64,000 nt of DNA, taken from Cymbidium sinense. Its lineage: Eukaryota > Streptophyta > Magnoliopsida > Asparagales > Orchidaceae. Positions 44,085 to 57,399 of this stretch are shown here, one piece after another (position 1 is the first letter of the stretch; every line of letters starts with the position of its first letter). Made by a program: the position numbers and the translations under genes. The stretch is taken from the NCBI GenBank assembly GCA_021442155.1, contig JAKCPB010000358.1:62001-126000 (forward strand). The letters are read 5' to 3'. The notes beneath the pieces were generated by a model, which saw only the letters and a program-made list of their open reading frames with translations, was not told where the DNA came from and made no database searches.

Positions 44085-47000
44085 TTTTATCTTAAGCAAT
44101 CCCTTGTGATGTGATATGCAATATAATATAATATAAAATGTTATAGTGTATTATAATATAGGATGCCATAACATAATGTAGCATCAAGCATTATAGTATA
44201 CTATTGTGTATTACTACTTATTGTTTAGCATATTTTAGTTTGTTAAAGTATGATGTAGTAGAATTTGTACTGGTATAATTCATAAAACACTATTTGTAGG
44301 CTAAGATGATGGGATTTAATTTATGGTAAGCCTTAAGGAACATCATTGGGGATGTGCTATGGTGTCATTTAAACAAAATAATGGACTTTTGCATCTAAAA
44401 TAAATGTTCATTTTTCAACCAAATTTTATAAATTTCTTACTTAAAGTGATTCATTTTAAGGTGTAATGTAAGATAATATATTATATGAGAGCATATTAAA
44501 ATATATTGTACATAACAATATAACTTCACATATATATGAATGTGGTGTGTTACTAAATGTTATTGTACATTTTAGTATGTTTTACTTTTGTTATAATACA
44601 TTGGGTCAAAACCCACAAAAATGATAATTTGAAGATTGAGATGGAAGAATTTGGCCAAATTCATGGCACATGCAAAGATTATGCTATTCTGTACCATTTC
44701 TAATAGAAAATAAATAATTTTACATCCAAAATGAATATTATTCATATTTTGAGAAAATTTTGTTATTTGTTAATTTTAAGTGATTCTAATGAGGTGCAAT
44801 GTTAGACAATATATTATATTATAACAAATTATAATATAACATCATATATTATAATATAATATAGTGTGTTAATTCACACTATAATATGTTTAGCATGATA
44901 TTGTATAGTTAGTTTGAGCTTGCACCATCACAAATCATAAAATGTTGATTACAATGTTAAGATGATGTAATTTGGACAAATACATTATTAGGCTTTTGGT
45001 TGACTATTAAAGGTGTGCATAAGAGAAGAAATAAGATTTGATGAGAATTCCATGTCAAGGACATGGAGGGAGATACGCTAAAGGATCACACATGCGTTGG
45101 ACATGACATGTGAGGGGTCTATGTCGAGGACAATGAAGAAGAAAATCTGCTGGGGATAAGGTTTGAATTTGATTTGATTATATGATTTATAGAAAGAAGA
45201 TACATTGGGGATAAGAATCTATAATCTACTATGGATTAAGATTGAAATGACTTTAATTTGTTCTATTTTAATTGATGTGGAGGCTGAGATATGGCCGGCC
45301 GGGGATCGGTATATGAACCTTCCACTAGGGAAGTAGGTTCGGGCTATCCGCTAGTGATTTCGATTTGAGTTTGATTTCATATATTTCTTTGGGGATTTAT
45401 CCATTGGGGATAAGAGTTTAGTTGGATTTCTTTGATTTAAACTCTACTAGAGGAGTTAGTTTAATTTGGCTCCATTGGGGAGGTTGGTTTTGAATTTGAT
45501 TTGTTTGCTTGACTTGTTTATATATGATTTGGGGATCCACTAGGGAGAAGGGTGTGATTTAAATCCACTGGGAAAAATTAGATTGAGTTTAATTTTGTCT
45601 GAGTTAATGTATGGACCCTATCGGTGTGTGATGGACCCACTAAGAAGGGCTATATCAGCCTTGACCTACCTCAGGTTTGTAAATCTAAAGGGATAGTCTA
45701 CTAGCTATGGTGTAGAGCTAGCCAACCTAAGGGTTGCCTTCTGCATTAAATGGTTATAGAAGAAGGCATAGTAGACTTACATCATCCAAAGTGAGGAACA
45801 GCTGCTGTGGTGACCTATTAGATGCACAACAAATCAAACATGACCTAGGGCGACTACTGAGTGAATGTCGCTAGGGATTTATGTCAACTCAAAAGTAGTT
45901 AGAATTAATTTTATCTTAATTTCATGTGATTTGATAATGTTTGTTTGGTTTAGTTTGATTTTGAATTGAGGGCATATCCATTGGGGATGTGAGCTCAATC
46001 AAATTTGATAGATTTAATTTATGGACCATGTTGATGCGATGGACCCACTAAGAAGGGCTATATTGGATGTGTCATCTCATTTACAAATCCAAAGGGATAG
46101 TCTATGTGGTGAAGCTAGCCAACCTAAGGGTTGCCTTTCAATCTACAATGTTGTGCTAAAAAGAAGGTGTAGCAGACTTACATCTTCTAAAGTAGGGAAT
46201 AACTATTGAGGTGACCTATTGGTAGCATAATAAATAGAACCCTACTTAGGAGAGACTACTGAGTGAATTTTACTGGGGACTTATATCAACTCAAGAGTAA
46301 TCAGGCGATTCCTATAGGGAGTTTTGCTGACACTACCCTAAAGATAGGATGCCTGCTTGGGAAAAGGTACCGCTAGGGGTGTCCTCCTAATCCACAATTG
46401 AATATATATATATTTTTTATATGTTTGCATAGACCCTATAGGTGTGTGAGGGACCACACTAAAAAGGGGCTATGTCCCTTGACCTATCTAGATATGGACC
46501 AAGGGAGACCGCATCCACGTGACAAATTCTCCAACCATAGGGTGGTTAAAAGGAAAGGGGAACAATAATAGTAACTGGTAGTGTCTAAATGGGTTCACAA
46601 GGATGTGATCCAAATATACGCCATGGGAGGCTGGGGCATTATCCTAAGCCCTAAAAGAAAGCCTATATGTGGCCAACTCAAGAGAAAGCATAGCGATTTA
46701 CCGCCATGAGTGGTGTATCCTATGGTGAGAACCAACCAACATAAGGTGTATCCATTAGCATGAGTGGTGTATTCATCATCATAGTGAGAACCAACCAACC
46801 TAAGGTCCTGTCAATGTGCAATGATCAATATGGAAAGAAAGCGTGTAGGCTTACAACTTTCCAAGTAGAACTGAATATCAGGATAGTCTATCATCGGCGG
46901 GAAACATGCTATCTGACCTAGAGTGATTACTAAGCGGGGAGCTCCAAGGAAGGACTGGAACTAGACTTGAAGTAGTCAAGAGGGAAGGAATCGATAGGCG

Positions 47001-47430
47001 ACTTATCCTAAACCTCAAATATACTTGACCAGCCAGTTAGTGCATGAAGGCTAATCCAAGAAGAAAGTGTAGACTCACATCCTCTTAAACAAACCCAACA
47101 TGAGGTAACTTACTACCAAGGGCATACCAAACTAATAAGGCACTCATCGGTGTGGTCCAAGTAAGGAAGGAAAGCATAGCAGACTTACATCCTCCAAAGT
47201 AAGAAGAACACACACTAGCAGGGTAGCACGTCATCCTAGAGCAGCTACTGAGTGAGTGTCATTGGGGGTGTTGTCTCTACTCAAAGTAGCTCGAGACAAA
47301 AGATATGTGTTTATTTTATATGTTTGTGTGTAGTTTATGTTTGTGTTGTGTTGATGAAGGATGGGATGCAAAGTTCATTACACCGACCCTAAACTAAACT
47401 CATGGTGGATTCACAAATAAGAATACTTTC
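44085..47430 (-). other. 3' non-coding arm of element C
   Basis: No gene. Mirror of 33,650-36,785 in B: AT-rich palindromic part at 44,085-44,960, then CCACTGGGGA/CCACTAGGGA words. Repeated blocks with TGTAAGTC and GTGACCTATT words lie near 45,780, 46,180 and 47,200. Open frames at 46,021-46,209 and 46,595-46,798 are not shared as open frames with B and are not called. Confidence 0.58.
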
Positions 47431-47499
47431 AACATGGAAGAGATTGAATTCAAAATGGAATTTTCATTGATGATAATTATTTTCAAACATGATTTATAA

Positions 47500-48640
47500 T
47501 ATTTCTTTAAGTATAGCTTTGATTGGAAGCATTGGGTGCTCTCCCTTATGATTAATAAGCTGATAAGATCCTCCTTGGTAGGCCTTCTCTATGAAAAAAG
47601 GGTCTTCCCAAGGGGGGTTCAAACTTGCCTCCCATCTTATGACGGGCAATAATCATAGAACTAAAATAAGCTTTCCTTCTTGAAAAGCTTTAGGATGGAC
47701 CAACTTGTTGTGAGCTTGAATCATTTTAGCTTACAACAGGTTTTGGCATGCCATAAGTGTCTCTCCTCCAATCCTTCGATCTCTTCTAACCTTGGCTCGC
47801 TATTGCTATGATCTTGCTACTGGCCTATCCTTAGTGATGGGAGTTCAACTTCAAATGGTAGAACAGCTTCAAACCCATACACTAAGAAGAAAGGACTAGA
47901 CAGAGTTGGAGTTCTATATGTGGTGCGGTAGGCTCATAAGGCTTCAACTAACTGCTCATTCCACTATCGCTTGTACTTGTTGAGTTTCTTCTTCCACATT
48001 TGGATGAGACCTTTATTGAAGGCTTCTGCTAAGCCATTTTGTCTCAGGTAGTTGATGGTAGAATATCTCCAATCTATGATGTGACTCTGAGCAAAGTTGT
48101 TGATCTCAATGCTCTTGAATGCAGGACCATTATCAAATATAATTTATCGAGGCACTCTATACCTATATACAATATGGTTCCTAAAAAGTTATAGCACATG
48201 CTGAGCTATGACCTCTTTGAGTAGAATCACCTTCGCCCATTTGGAAAAATAGTCAGTAGAAGCTAAGATGAATCAATGATCCTTGGAAGAAGGAGGATCA
48301 AATCAATTATATCGGTACTCAACACTCAAATGGCCATAAGGCCAATGTAGGATGTAGAATGTTGGGTGGTTGGTGTAGGACCACAATGTGTCTTTGACAT
48401 TGGTGGCATCGCCTAGCCATATCCATGCAATCTTTGATCATCGATGGCCAGTAGTATCCTAGTCTTTTGATCTTAGCTTTCATCTTTAGACTGTATTGGC
48501 TGGCTCTGCATAATCTTGAGTGTACCTCGGTCATGATCTTATGGGATTCATGCTTGTATAAACAACATAACCACATATGATCGAAAGACCATCGGTACAA
48601 GAAACCATCCACAAGAGTGTAGGAAAGTGCTCTCTACTTC
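47500..48640 (-). pseudogene. Element C integrase remnant
   Basis: The zinc-binding region is open at 48,319-48,612: MDGFLYRWSFDHMWLCCLYK, ITEVHSRL-like sequence, [20 protein letters not shown] and HQCQ, ending in WPFEC. The core below 48,310 is out of frame. The C-terminal end is readable at about 47,640-47,530 (GGKFEPPLGRPFFIEKAYQG and INHKGEHPMLPI). Compared with B, the core and C-terminus are more degraded, the zinc region better. Confidence 0.76.
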
Positions 48641-49367
48641 ATCTGATGAGCTTGGGACTTCTCTTGAGGTAGTTTTCCTTTATTTAAGTAATCCATGAAT
48701 GGTTGCCTCCAATCTAACTCCTCATCCTTCTTGGCAATGGAAACCTCCCCTTCAAGAGAGTGCTTTTTGATGAGTTCAATATCAATAATTGATAAGACTT
48801 GTCTATTTTGGATCTTTATTGATATGGACTCATCCTTCAGACATGCCAACTCTTTGGCAAACTTGGCTAAAGCATACACTATGTCATTCTATCCTCAAAA
48901 AATTTTATAAATGGTAACCTCGGGAGTTGGGCCAACAAATCCATGGTGTACTTGTGGTAGTGATGGAGCTTGGGCTTTATAACCTTATAGGACCCAACAA
49001 TTTTGGTTGATAACTGAGAATCCTCAAGATGTTGATGTGGATGCTTAAAGTAACGCTAACTCTAGATTGACAATCAATGCTTCATATTTGGCTTGTTGGT
49101 GCAAGGATTGGACATATGATATGAGAATCTCATCACATCACGCCCAAAGTTAAGAGAAACTATTCCTACCCATCCCTTTCTTGGAATAGTAGATTGTGTG
49201 TTGTTCTCCTCTTGAGAGAAAGATGCACCATCAAAGTACATCTCCCAGTAGTGAATTCTAGTATCCCCTAAGTTCATGATTTGTTCATCAGGGAGATCAT
49301 CACTAAGCAGAGAGTCAGCAGGAAGTAGGTGTGCTACTAAGAAATCTACTAGAGGTTGTCCTTTCAC
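48634..49367 (-). pseudogene. Element C second RNase H remnant
   Basis: Open frame 49,074-49,367 reads KGQPLVDFLVAHLLPADSLL, then IHYWEMYFDGASFSQ and VMRFSYHMSNPCTNK, where the NNEAxYEA block has decayed. After frame changes, KPKLHHYHKYTMDLLAQ is readable near 48,950 and ALAKFAKELACLKDESIS in frame 48,634-48,879. The first acidic residue (YFDG) is retained. The second is lost with the frame. Confidence 0.76.
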
Positions 49368-49379
49368 AGCACAGAGGGA

Positions 49380-49870
49380 TATAAAGAAAATGTCAAATCA
49401 AGAGAGATCATGGACCATGCCAACCATTCAACAATATAGCCATGAGATATTGTAGTGGATTGATCCTAGAGATTAAGTTCACCTTATGAGGAAGCATGTC
49501 GTGTTGTAGCTTTGGGATGCAAAGATTAAAGTTAAGCAATGCTCCTCAATGGGTGGATAATTAGCAAGCAAGGATTAGATGGAGGTAGTAGAGTGTGTTT
49601 TCCATTCATCATTGGATCAGTAGAGTCAAGGAGTGTATATCTTATTACTTTCATCAAGTAATGCTTGATGTCTCCATAGCATATTGTGAGGTGCTATAGT
49701 AGTAGTGTCTTGATGTAGAATGATCTTGAGCGTCATCACACCATGTCCAATGATTTGATCTTGGCATGCATCACACTTTTTGACTGGCATCCTTTGACAA
49801 GTGCTGAGAATAACTAACATCTTTTGATAGATTGGATGTAAAGCATCTTAGATATGCCAACCGCCCTTGG
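49380..49870 (-). pseudogene. Element C Ty3-type RNase H remnant, rearranged
   Basis: The start aligns with A near 7,500 (MLVILSTCQR against MSAILNTCKK). About 100 bases then differ from A and B, and the alignment resumes at HQALL (near 49,660). FYTVALD is not preserved in frame. Further decayed codons down to 49,390 match the HKVNLISRINPLQYLM region. Heavily broken. Confidence 0.55.
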
Positions 49871-50720
49871 AATGATTTAACTTGAGTTAAATTTTTAGGG
49901 GGTGGCATTTCTAATATCACCTTAGTCTTCTCCCGATTGATTATGATTCTCTAGTGTCGTACAATAAACCCAAGGAATTTCCCTAAAGCTACTCAATGCA
50001 CACTTAGGGTTCATTTTGAGGTTAAATTGTCTTAACTATTTGAAAACTACTCAAGTCAAAGATATGGTCTTCTTTTCTCTACTTTTGATGATCGACATGA
50101 TGATGAATGAATGAGTTAGTCAAAAGATTCGAGTCATAATGGTATGTAGCACCGATTTTAAGGCTGAAAGGCATGACCTTATAGCAATAGATTCTAATTA
50201 TGGTTCTAAAAGTAGTGTTTCTTTCATCTTCAAGAACCATCTTTATTTGGTTATATCTAGATGAGCCATCCATGAAAGAGAATATTGCATGAGATGAGGC
50301 AATGTCCACCATCAACTCTGAGATTGGTAGTGGAAATTCATCTTTTAAATATGCCTTATTTAAATCCCTAAAATTGATGCACATGTGAATTTGGCCATTC
50401 TTTTTCTTAATTGGGATGATGTTGGCTAACTCGGTAAGGTATTTTTCTTTTGGATGAAGCCAAGATTAGTTTCTTGACTTTAAAATGACCTTGTTCTATG
50501 TCTAATGCATCTATAGAGCTTGCTTGATAAGGTTACGAGGCTCTAGCTAGTTTATGGACCGCTACATCGAGCCAATCCATCATCTCTTCATAACTCCATT
50601 CAAAGTGGTCCTTAAACAATAGCCTAACTGAGTCATTGGTTTCAATTTCATTCAAAAAAGAATTGATGTATGTCGTGGATCTTCTCCCCTAAGTTGATTT
50701 CTTTGAGCTCATCGATGGTT
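49870..50720 (-). pseudogene. Element C reverse transcriptase remnant
   Basis: Open frame 50,079-50,384 has INFRDLNKAY, DEFPLPISELMVDIA, FSFMDGSSRYNQIKM, TTFRTII and YCYKVMPFSLKIGATY: the finger and palm blocks of gypsy RT in the right order, including the first catalytic aspartate in FMDG. The YVDD box (about 50,085-50,100) is decayed to HHVDH. Upstream, EIETNDSVRLLFKDHFEWSY is readable near 50,620. The thumb block lies at 49,880-50,030 with stops. This is the most informative RT for classifying the family. Confidence 0.8.
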
Positions 50721-51553
50721 GACTTAATCTCTTCTTCAAACTCAGTGCATCTTTGACTTCAAAGTCATCCGGATCATCGAAGTTTCTAAGCACAACTCCT
50801 CATACTAGTTAATGTGATTTGAAAAGAACTTATCAATTCCAAATGATTGGTGATGACTAAGAATCATCATCACCGGAACAACCACTACACCGAATCTTAG
50901 TCTCGATCTTGATTGAGAGCTTTAGCATTTGTTCTTACATATTCTTTTGAAGTAGTCTGACTTGTGCTTTGACCAAGTAAGTTGGATTAACCCTTTCTTT
51001 GCTAAATTATGAACACAAGGCAATTACTAATAAAAGGTAATTCTATTAAATTTTTATAGAATCATCCTCAAGTTCTACATCAACTTCTTGACTTGAGGAT
51101 GATGCTTACGTAAAGAACCTCAAGTCTTTACACTGTGGATGACTTATGGGCTTCCTTAACTACCAAACCCTCAACTTTTGAGAGGAAAGTGGGCTAAGGT
51201 TCCCAATTGATGCCTAACTTATTCACATATAGACTTGGATACACTTATGCTTTGCTTTGGAGCTCATCATTGCTATCTTCAAGTGTCACCTCCAAGAGAA
51301 TCTACTACTGAGAAGAGTGGTGTGCTAAACATATAAGACTCATCCTATGAACTAGATTCTAAGTCTATATGGATAGCAGGTGTACTCCTAGGTGGGACAT
51401 ATCTTCTATTGGGTGGCCAATAAGGAGATTTTTCACCCCTAGACGCCTAAACTAGCCTCTTCCTCTACCCGGTGGAGGTCGTCATCCTGCATATGTTCAA
51501 ATGGAGTAATGAAGGGTGGAATCTAATGGCGTGCTCCACTTCCTCCTCCAAGT

Positions 51554-51922
51554 TTATTTGCTCCCTTTATTTTCTTTTTCATTTTCTCTTTTCTTTTTTT
51601 TTTCTCTTCCTTTTTCTTTTTCTTTTTCTTTTATTTCTAAACTTTGTCCAAGTTTATGAGAATAGACTTGTTGATTTTGAGGGAGGTAGTAAGCCGCATC
51701 ATCATATATGCCGACCTCATGAACTGTAAATGGCTTGAGATCTCCTTTGACACAATAGATGATCCCACCTCTCAAAAACTTCATACACTGATGTAGAGAG
51801 GATGGAACTATGATGTTCTCATGTATCCATGTTCTCCCAAATAAAGTGTTGAAAGATGTATCCGAGTCTATAATTTGAAACTTGGTTTCGGTCTTCCAAT
51901 CATCTATCTCCAAGGGCAACAC
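51554..51922 (-). pseudogene. Element C protease C-terminal part
   Basis: A 122-codon open frame reads KFQIIDSDTSFNTLFGRTWI, then HENIIVPSSLHQCMKFLRGG, matching the closing part of retropepsin-like proteases of Tat elements (VID...SYN.LLGRPWIH....VPSSLHQ.LKF). The catalytic DSG/DTG region lies before the start and is missing: similarity passes directly into the non-coding upstream arm at about 51,930. The C-terminus is a Lys/Glu-rich stretch made by a polypyrimidine tract (51,565-51,640). Element A lacks this whole segment. Confidence 0.78.
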
Positions 51923-51939
51923 TATGGAGCCTAAGGCCT

Positions 51940-54900
51940 ATTGACCTCACTTTTGGAGTGTGGATTCAATCTTCCCATCTTAGACTTAGAAGTCTTCTAG
52001 ACACTAAGACTTCCTAGTCATAAGACACTTCTAACAATTAGGTAAACACTTAACCTAAGCCTAAAGACTTAGAAGGGTTAACCAGAGGATTAGGTTATGT
52101 CTTAGGGATTAGGATAATCCACCTACCCTACAACCCAAATCCAATCCATGTTCACCTTCTCAAACCAAACCTCAAGTTCAATTCAAACATCAGATTCAAA
52201 TCCAAATCCAAACCCAAATTCCAAAACCAAATGGTTGAAGCCCATGATCAAATTCAAATTTAAAACCCTTCTTAAGCCATATGACCTATCCCATGGACTT
52301 AGCCAAATCCTAATCCAAATCAATCCAAAATTAATAGATCTTCTCATAATCAATTTATATCTTCAATCATCTTCCTAAATATAAATCAAATCTACATTCA
52401 AATGATCAAAACTAAATCAACTAAATCAAATTAAATCAAAACCCTTCCTAAGCCATATGACCTATCCATGGACTTAGCCAAATCTTAATCCAAATCAAGT
52501 TAAACTCAATTGATTTTCTCACAAATCAAATCATATTTTCAATCATCTTCACAAATTTAAATGAAATATACATTTAAATGATCAAAACTAAATCAAACTA
52601 AATCAAAATCCAAACTTAAGCCACATGACCTAACTCCATGGACTTAGCCAAATTCCTTCATTCCAAAACCCAAATTCAATTTATTTTCTCATGAATCAAT
52701 CATACCTTTAATCATATTCAAAAGTATAAAAAAATCTATAATCATCAAGCCAAACCAAAATCAACCCAAGTCAAACCCAACTTAACCCTTTTGACTTGAA
52801 ATGTTCAAATGAACAAAACCCATTTGAACCCAAGTTAATTGTAATTGAATTTATATATCAGTCCCAAATCCATATATAAACTCAACTAAATCAAACTCAA
52901 CCCAAAATCAAGCCAACTAAACCCAATTGGTCCACTTGACCCAAAGTGGCCAATTTGATCTATTTGAGCCAAGTTCTAATCTTACCCAAATTAGATTGAA
53001 CCAAGCCAATGAAAACCTACCATCATGATTGTTGATTACCCTAGGTTGATCAATTATCACAAATCAAAAACCAAGTCAACTTGATCATTTTACCAAGTCA
53101 ACCACTTAACCCATATGAAACTAAACTAGCCAAATTGCAACCTAAGCCAAATCCCTTGAAACAAATGATTCATACCAAATCAAAATCAATATTTGAATAT
53201 AACTTGACCTTCAATGGAGTCAAACCAAACCCAATTGGCCCTCTTGACCCATGTTGACCCAAATTGACCTAAAAGACTAAATTGGGTCAAATCAAAATAT
53301 AAACCAAATTGATTGTTGAACTTGACCAAAGCCATGATTGCACCTAATTGAACCCAATTGACCTACTTAGCCCAATTTGACCCAAAGTTTCAAGTTGGCC
53401 TAAATCAAAACTAAATCCAAATTAATTGAAAAAACCTACAATCATCTTTGATTGGTCAACTAAACCCAAACCAACACCCAACCCAAGCCAATTTGGCCAA
53501 TTTGATCAAATTGGTCAACTTAATCCATTTGACCCAAATGAATTCAAATGAGCAAAATCAAATCTAAGCCAAACTAAACCAAACCAATGGAACCAAAACA
53601 TCCCAAATGATCATATGAACTTGACCTAACCCTTAGTTTGACCCAATTTGACCAATTGGTCAACTTGACCCAACCTAACCCAATTTGACCTAAATGAGTC
53701 AAATTGAGCCAAACCTAACCAAATCAACTCTAACTGACTTGAAATTTGGGCTAACCCACTTTTGGCTCATTTCAAATATGCCCAAATCAAATCCAATGCC
53801 AAATGATCATTCTACCCTTGGGTCAAGGGAATCACATGAGACAAATCACCCATGTATGAAGTGGTCATTTCCATTCCTTGCCACTTGGTAATCTCCCAAT
53901 GGTCCTAGGCACCCTCACCCTCCCCATTGGAGCATTTAAAACCCATAGCCATAAGACAAACCTCATCCCACCATCCAATCAAGATGAAGAGGGGTATACA
54001 CCCCGTCATTTCGACTCAAACACACATAAAAATCATTCCTCAGAGCCCTAGCTACCCAAGAAGAGCCACTAGAGCCATTCTCTAAGTTCCCAAGCTCATT
54101 CCTCGATCAAAAAATTCCATTCCTATCCGTCCCAAAATAGGACACTCCCATTTTTGACCTAACTTCTTGATTTCTCCATCAAACTCAAATTAACTATGCA
54201 CGCACCTTTCCTAGGCCTCGTCGAGCAAGAAAAAATCATCTCCCAAGCTTATCGAGCACTAGAGGTGGGACTTCGATCAAAGTTGAGCTTGAAATCATTA
54301 GTTTGTGGCCTTCTAAGTGAAAGTTGAGGAATTGATCAAATTATTTGCTCAATAGAGCTTCATCTCTAGATGAAGCTTCTTCAATCATTTGAGCCTTGAG
54401 CTCTGTGAGGTATGCTTCCAAAATAGATCCTTAGCCAAAATGTTGGATATTTTTGAAGAAAACTTGTATCTCATGTGATCTTGACCATTGGATCCCCTCT
54501 GATTGAGGTCATGAAGGTGTGGGATCCTTTTGGAGTTGATCTAAGCTCAGATAAGCTTGAATCACATGAGAAATGGTAGACGGACTCCATTCTCCCTCAC
54601 TCGCATGACGTTAGATCAGTCACCATTTATTCTGTGTGATTGGAACATACAATTGTGATTAGATCTACTAGATCAATTTAATTTAATCTTATTAAGCTTT
54701 AGGATTAATCATATCCATCCGATCTTAGATCAATGATGAGAAAGCGCACCAGCCACATAGGCGAAATAAGTTTTATGTAGCCAATCTTGAGGCACGTGGA
54801 AAGCACGCCACATGACGCCAATAAGATTAGGCTTAATTAATCATTTTTAATGGCTAAAACTTCTAAAAATCATAAAAAATCATAGAGAAATAAAAAATCC

Positions 54901-55402
54901 AAATAAATACTCATTTTAAAGGTATTTCATAGGAGAATTAATTAAAAAAAGATCTTAACTAATTTTTAATTGCAGTTAAAGTTTAATTATAAAATTAATT
55001 AGCTTAATTACTTTATAATTACTTGAGCAATTAATCCCAAATTTTGTGGGTTAATTTAATGAGATGACCTCTACCTCCCATGATTTTCTTGGGATTTATT
55101 GCCCACTTAATTAAGAAAATTGTCTAATTAAACCATACCTACTCTTTTAAGTTAATTAATGATTAATTAATCCGATTAAGAGTAATAAACTTGTTAATTA
55201 AGTTTACTAATCATTATTTGATAGTAAGTGAACTAAAGAATATGGTTGGGACTCCTTTCCCGAAGTTCATTTCACCCTTTTAAAAAATGAAATTAATTAA
55301 TATTTAACTAATTAATTAAATCACTTAATCAAATTGAAATCATAATGACATCTAACCTTAATAATTAAATCATGGGGTAGATCTTTAGGTGTTTATAAGG
55401 GT
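51940..55402. other. Upstream non-coding arm of element C
   Basis: Mirror of 2,960-6,080. It holds three CCATGGACTTAGCCAAAT-anchored repeats (52,291, 52,466 and 52,636), about 170-175 bases apart. A degenerate CAAATTGACCAA-rich section follows (to about 53,770), then a promoter-like section at 53,980-54,200 on the plus strand and an AATTAATTAA-rich end (54,830-55,390). About 380 bases at 54,378-54,760 have no counterpart in A. No gene. Confidence 0.6.
53980..54200 (+). promoter_or_regulatory. Core-promoter-like sequence in C arm
   Basis: GGGGTATACACCCC (about 53,996), then CGACTCAAACACACA, and a second AAAATAGGACACTCCCATTT (about 54,144) before a pyrimidine-rich leader. It is homologous to the minus-strand sequence at 3,590-3,960 in A. 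In both elements it faces away from pol. An LTR-type U3/R region is the simplest reading, but LTR ends are not seen. Confidence 0.38.
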
Positions 55403-57390
55403 AGAGCTTGGCTACCCAATTTGTTTTTTTTGGGTTTGTATGGTGTACCCGACCACAATGGCCTCTTATTCTTTTTGTGATTAGCTTTATAAATTGATTG
55501 ATGATTTATTTAGCTTTTGTATTAAGTGGCATATTTTTCTTAGTTTCTTCTTTGCTTTATGTATGGCCGGATGTGGATTAGGCTTTTAGGAAAAATATAT
55601 CTTTTACCAAATCTAACAACTCAAAATTAAAAATAAAGAACTCATAACCTCACCTAAAGCTTAGGTTTAAAATCAAGATAAAAGAATTTTCAACCCCTTA
55701 GCGGATGAGTATTTATTTTGCAATATCATGCAAAAAATGCATCTTATTTCACTCTTGATTGGAGGGCTTCCACCTTGCTAGAGAAACTTGGCTTGACCTT
55801 TGAGAGCCATGGTGGAAACACACCTCCTCCATTCTCATGATTTTGGCCAATAACTTTATTTCACATGCATTAGGCATATGAATCATATTACTTTGAGTCA
55901 AATTAATTGTCCAAAAATAAAAATAAGATGAAAATATGAATTGTGTTAGATTTAGGTCATATGAAGCATGTGCTTACATGATCTAGTCTCTTTAGGGAGT
56001 GAGTTTAAGGATTTAGACTCTTTCTAAATAAATAACAACCTAACTTATCTTGTATACGCATAAGACTTGCCTACATGTATTTAAAATTATAGGAGGAGTT
56101 AGTTGGTGGCCACCCCCAAGTTGTTTTAAGTCTAAGCAGTCAAGTGGTTTGTCCTCTCTTGTGGAGGAAAACCAAATTCACATTTCTTTCCTTAGATTTA
56201 GGTTGTGCTTTCAACCCTCTCCAAAGCTCCCTAGGTTTAGGTTATGAGATTGCTTCTCCCCTTTGTGAGCCATAAGAATAATTACTCACCTCTTAGGAAT
56301 TTTCCTTAATCTTGTGTTATGGAATCATAAGTCTTAAGTTTCTAATGAAAAATGTAACTCAAATATATTAAATCAATTTCAAAAATATAAAGCCCAACTA
56401 TAAGATAGTTTGAGATTGCTCGCTAGGTTTCCTAGCATTATGGGCATCTCGTACTTATCTTCCTTTTAGCTTCGATAATAACTCCCTCTCTTTGATCAAT
56501 ATCATTTGATCTTCAAAAATGAACTAATCGATTGATAGTCCTTTCCTATTGAAATCTTTGAAGATAATGATCATTTACCTTAATCAAGAGTTTTCATAAG
56601 GAATCCCCATTCCTTAGGATGTAATTAACTATGGGGCTTGCCCTTGTAGGAAACTTAACAAACTCAATTTAAAATAAACCTTGCTTTACTTTTTCATGTA
56701 AAGTAGGGGAAGAATCTCTGGTACATATGTAGACCCATCATCCTTAGGAGTTCTTATTGAGGTGATTCGGTCCATTAAAGGATAGTGACTTCTATCTCCC
56801 AAGATATTAGATTATTCCTTGATGACGTACTCGATCACCTGAATAAGCACATCTGTGGATCTACGTGGCATCCTAAAAAGATGGATTTTTATATTCCTGC
56901 CTTTTTCACGCATATATTTGAAGGCCACCATATAGAAATTTTTCTACCAACAAATTTTTCAAGCAACTCCATTGGGGATGGTTCCTCTCTCCATCTTTGG
57001 TAAATGATTATTATCTTTGAGTATTGATAGTGGGTTAGTACTTTGGTATAAATCCAAGATTATCTTTCTTTTTGTAGGCACTTAGGCTATTTCATTCTTA
57101 AGTTGAGTTAGCCAACATCTTTAGGTTTTAGGACCTCACTCATGTTGGTCTTAAAACCCCATTGGGTTCTCAATGGGTATATAAAAATAAGATCTAAATA
57201 AAAATAAGAAAACATTTAAGACTTCCTCCTTATTATTTTTAAGATAAAGAAAGGTTCATTCTAAAATAATAAAGGCAAAATTAATTTTCCATAAAAACTT
57301 TACTTTTCAAAAAGCACTCCTTTCAAAAATGCACTTAATAAAATATTTTCCACAAAATTTATCACCCTCATTTAACAATTCTCATAATTG
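55403..57390. other. Region without recognised features
   Basis: Sequence changes at about 55,402 from element C to ordinary AT-rich DNA. Small open frames (56,050-56,247 and 56,785-57,003) have no recognisable domains or family features. It could be the long 5' leader or LTR of element D, but no LTR ends or primer binding site were found. Confidence 0.4.
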
Positions 57391-57399
57391 TTACATGTA

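Larger units (their letters stand above)
44080..55402 (-). mobile_element. Ty3/gypsy Tat-type remnant C, inverted relative of A
   Basis: Minus-strand element with the same parts as A in mirror order: upstream arm (51,940-55,402), protease end (51,554-51,922), RT, RNase H, second RNase H and integrase (down to about 47,500) and the 3' arm (44,085-47,430). Similarity to A ends at about 2,960 in A against 55,402 here. It lacks about 500 bases of the distal 3' arm that A and B have. Gag is absent. All domains are broken. Together with A it forms a large inverted pair around the array. Confidence 0.77.

Noticed and set aside
53694..53891. A 65-codon frame with SRES and MKWSFP strings in the C arm.
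   Set aside because: It is not open in the homologous part of A (about 4,080-4,400) and has no recognisable domain.
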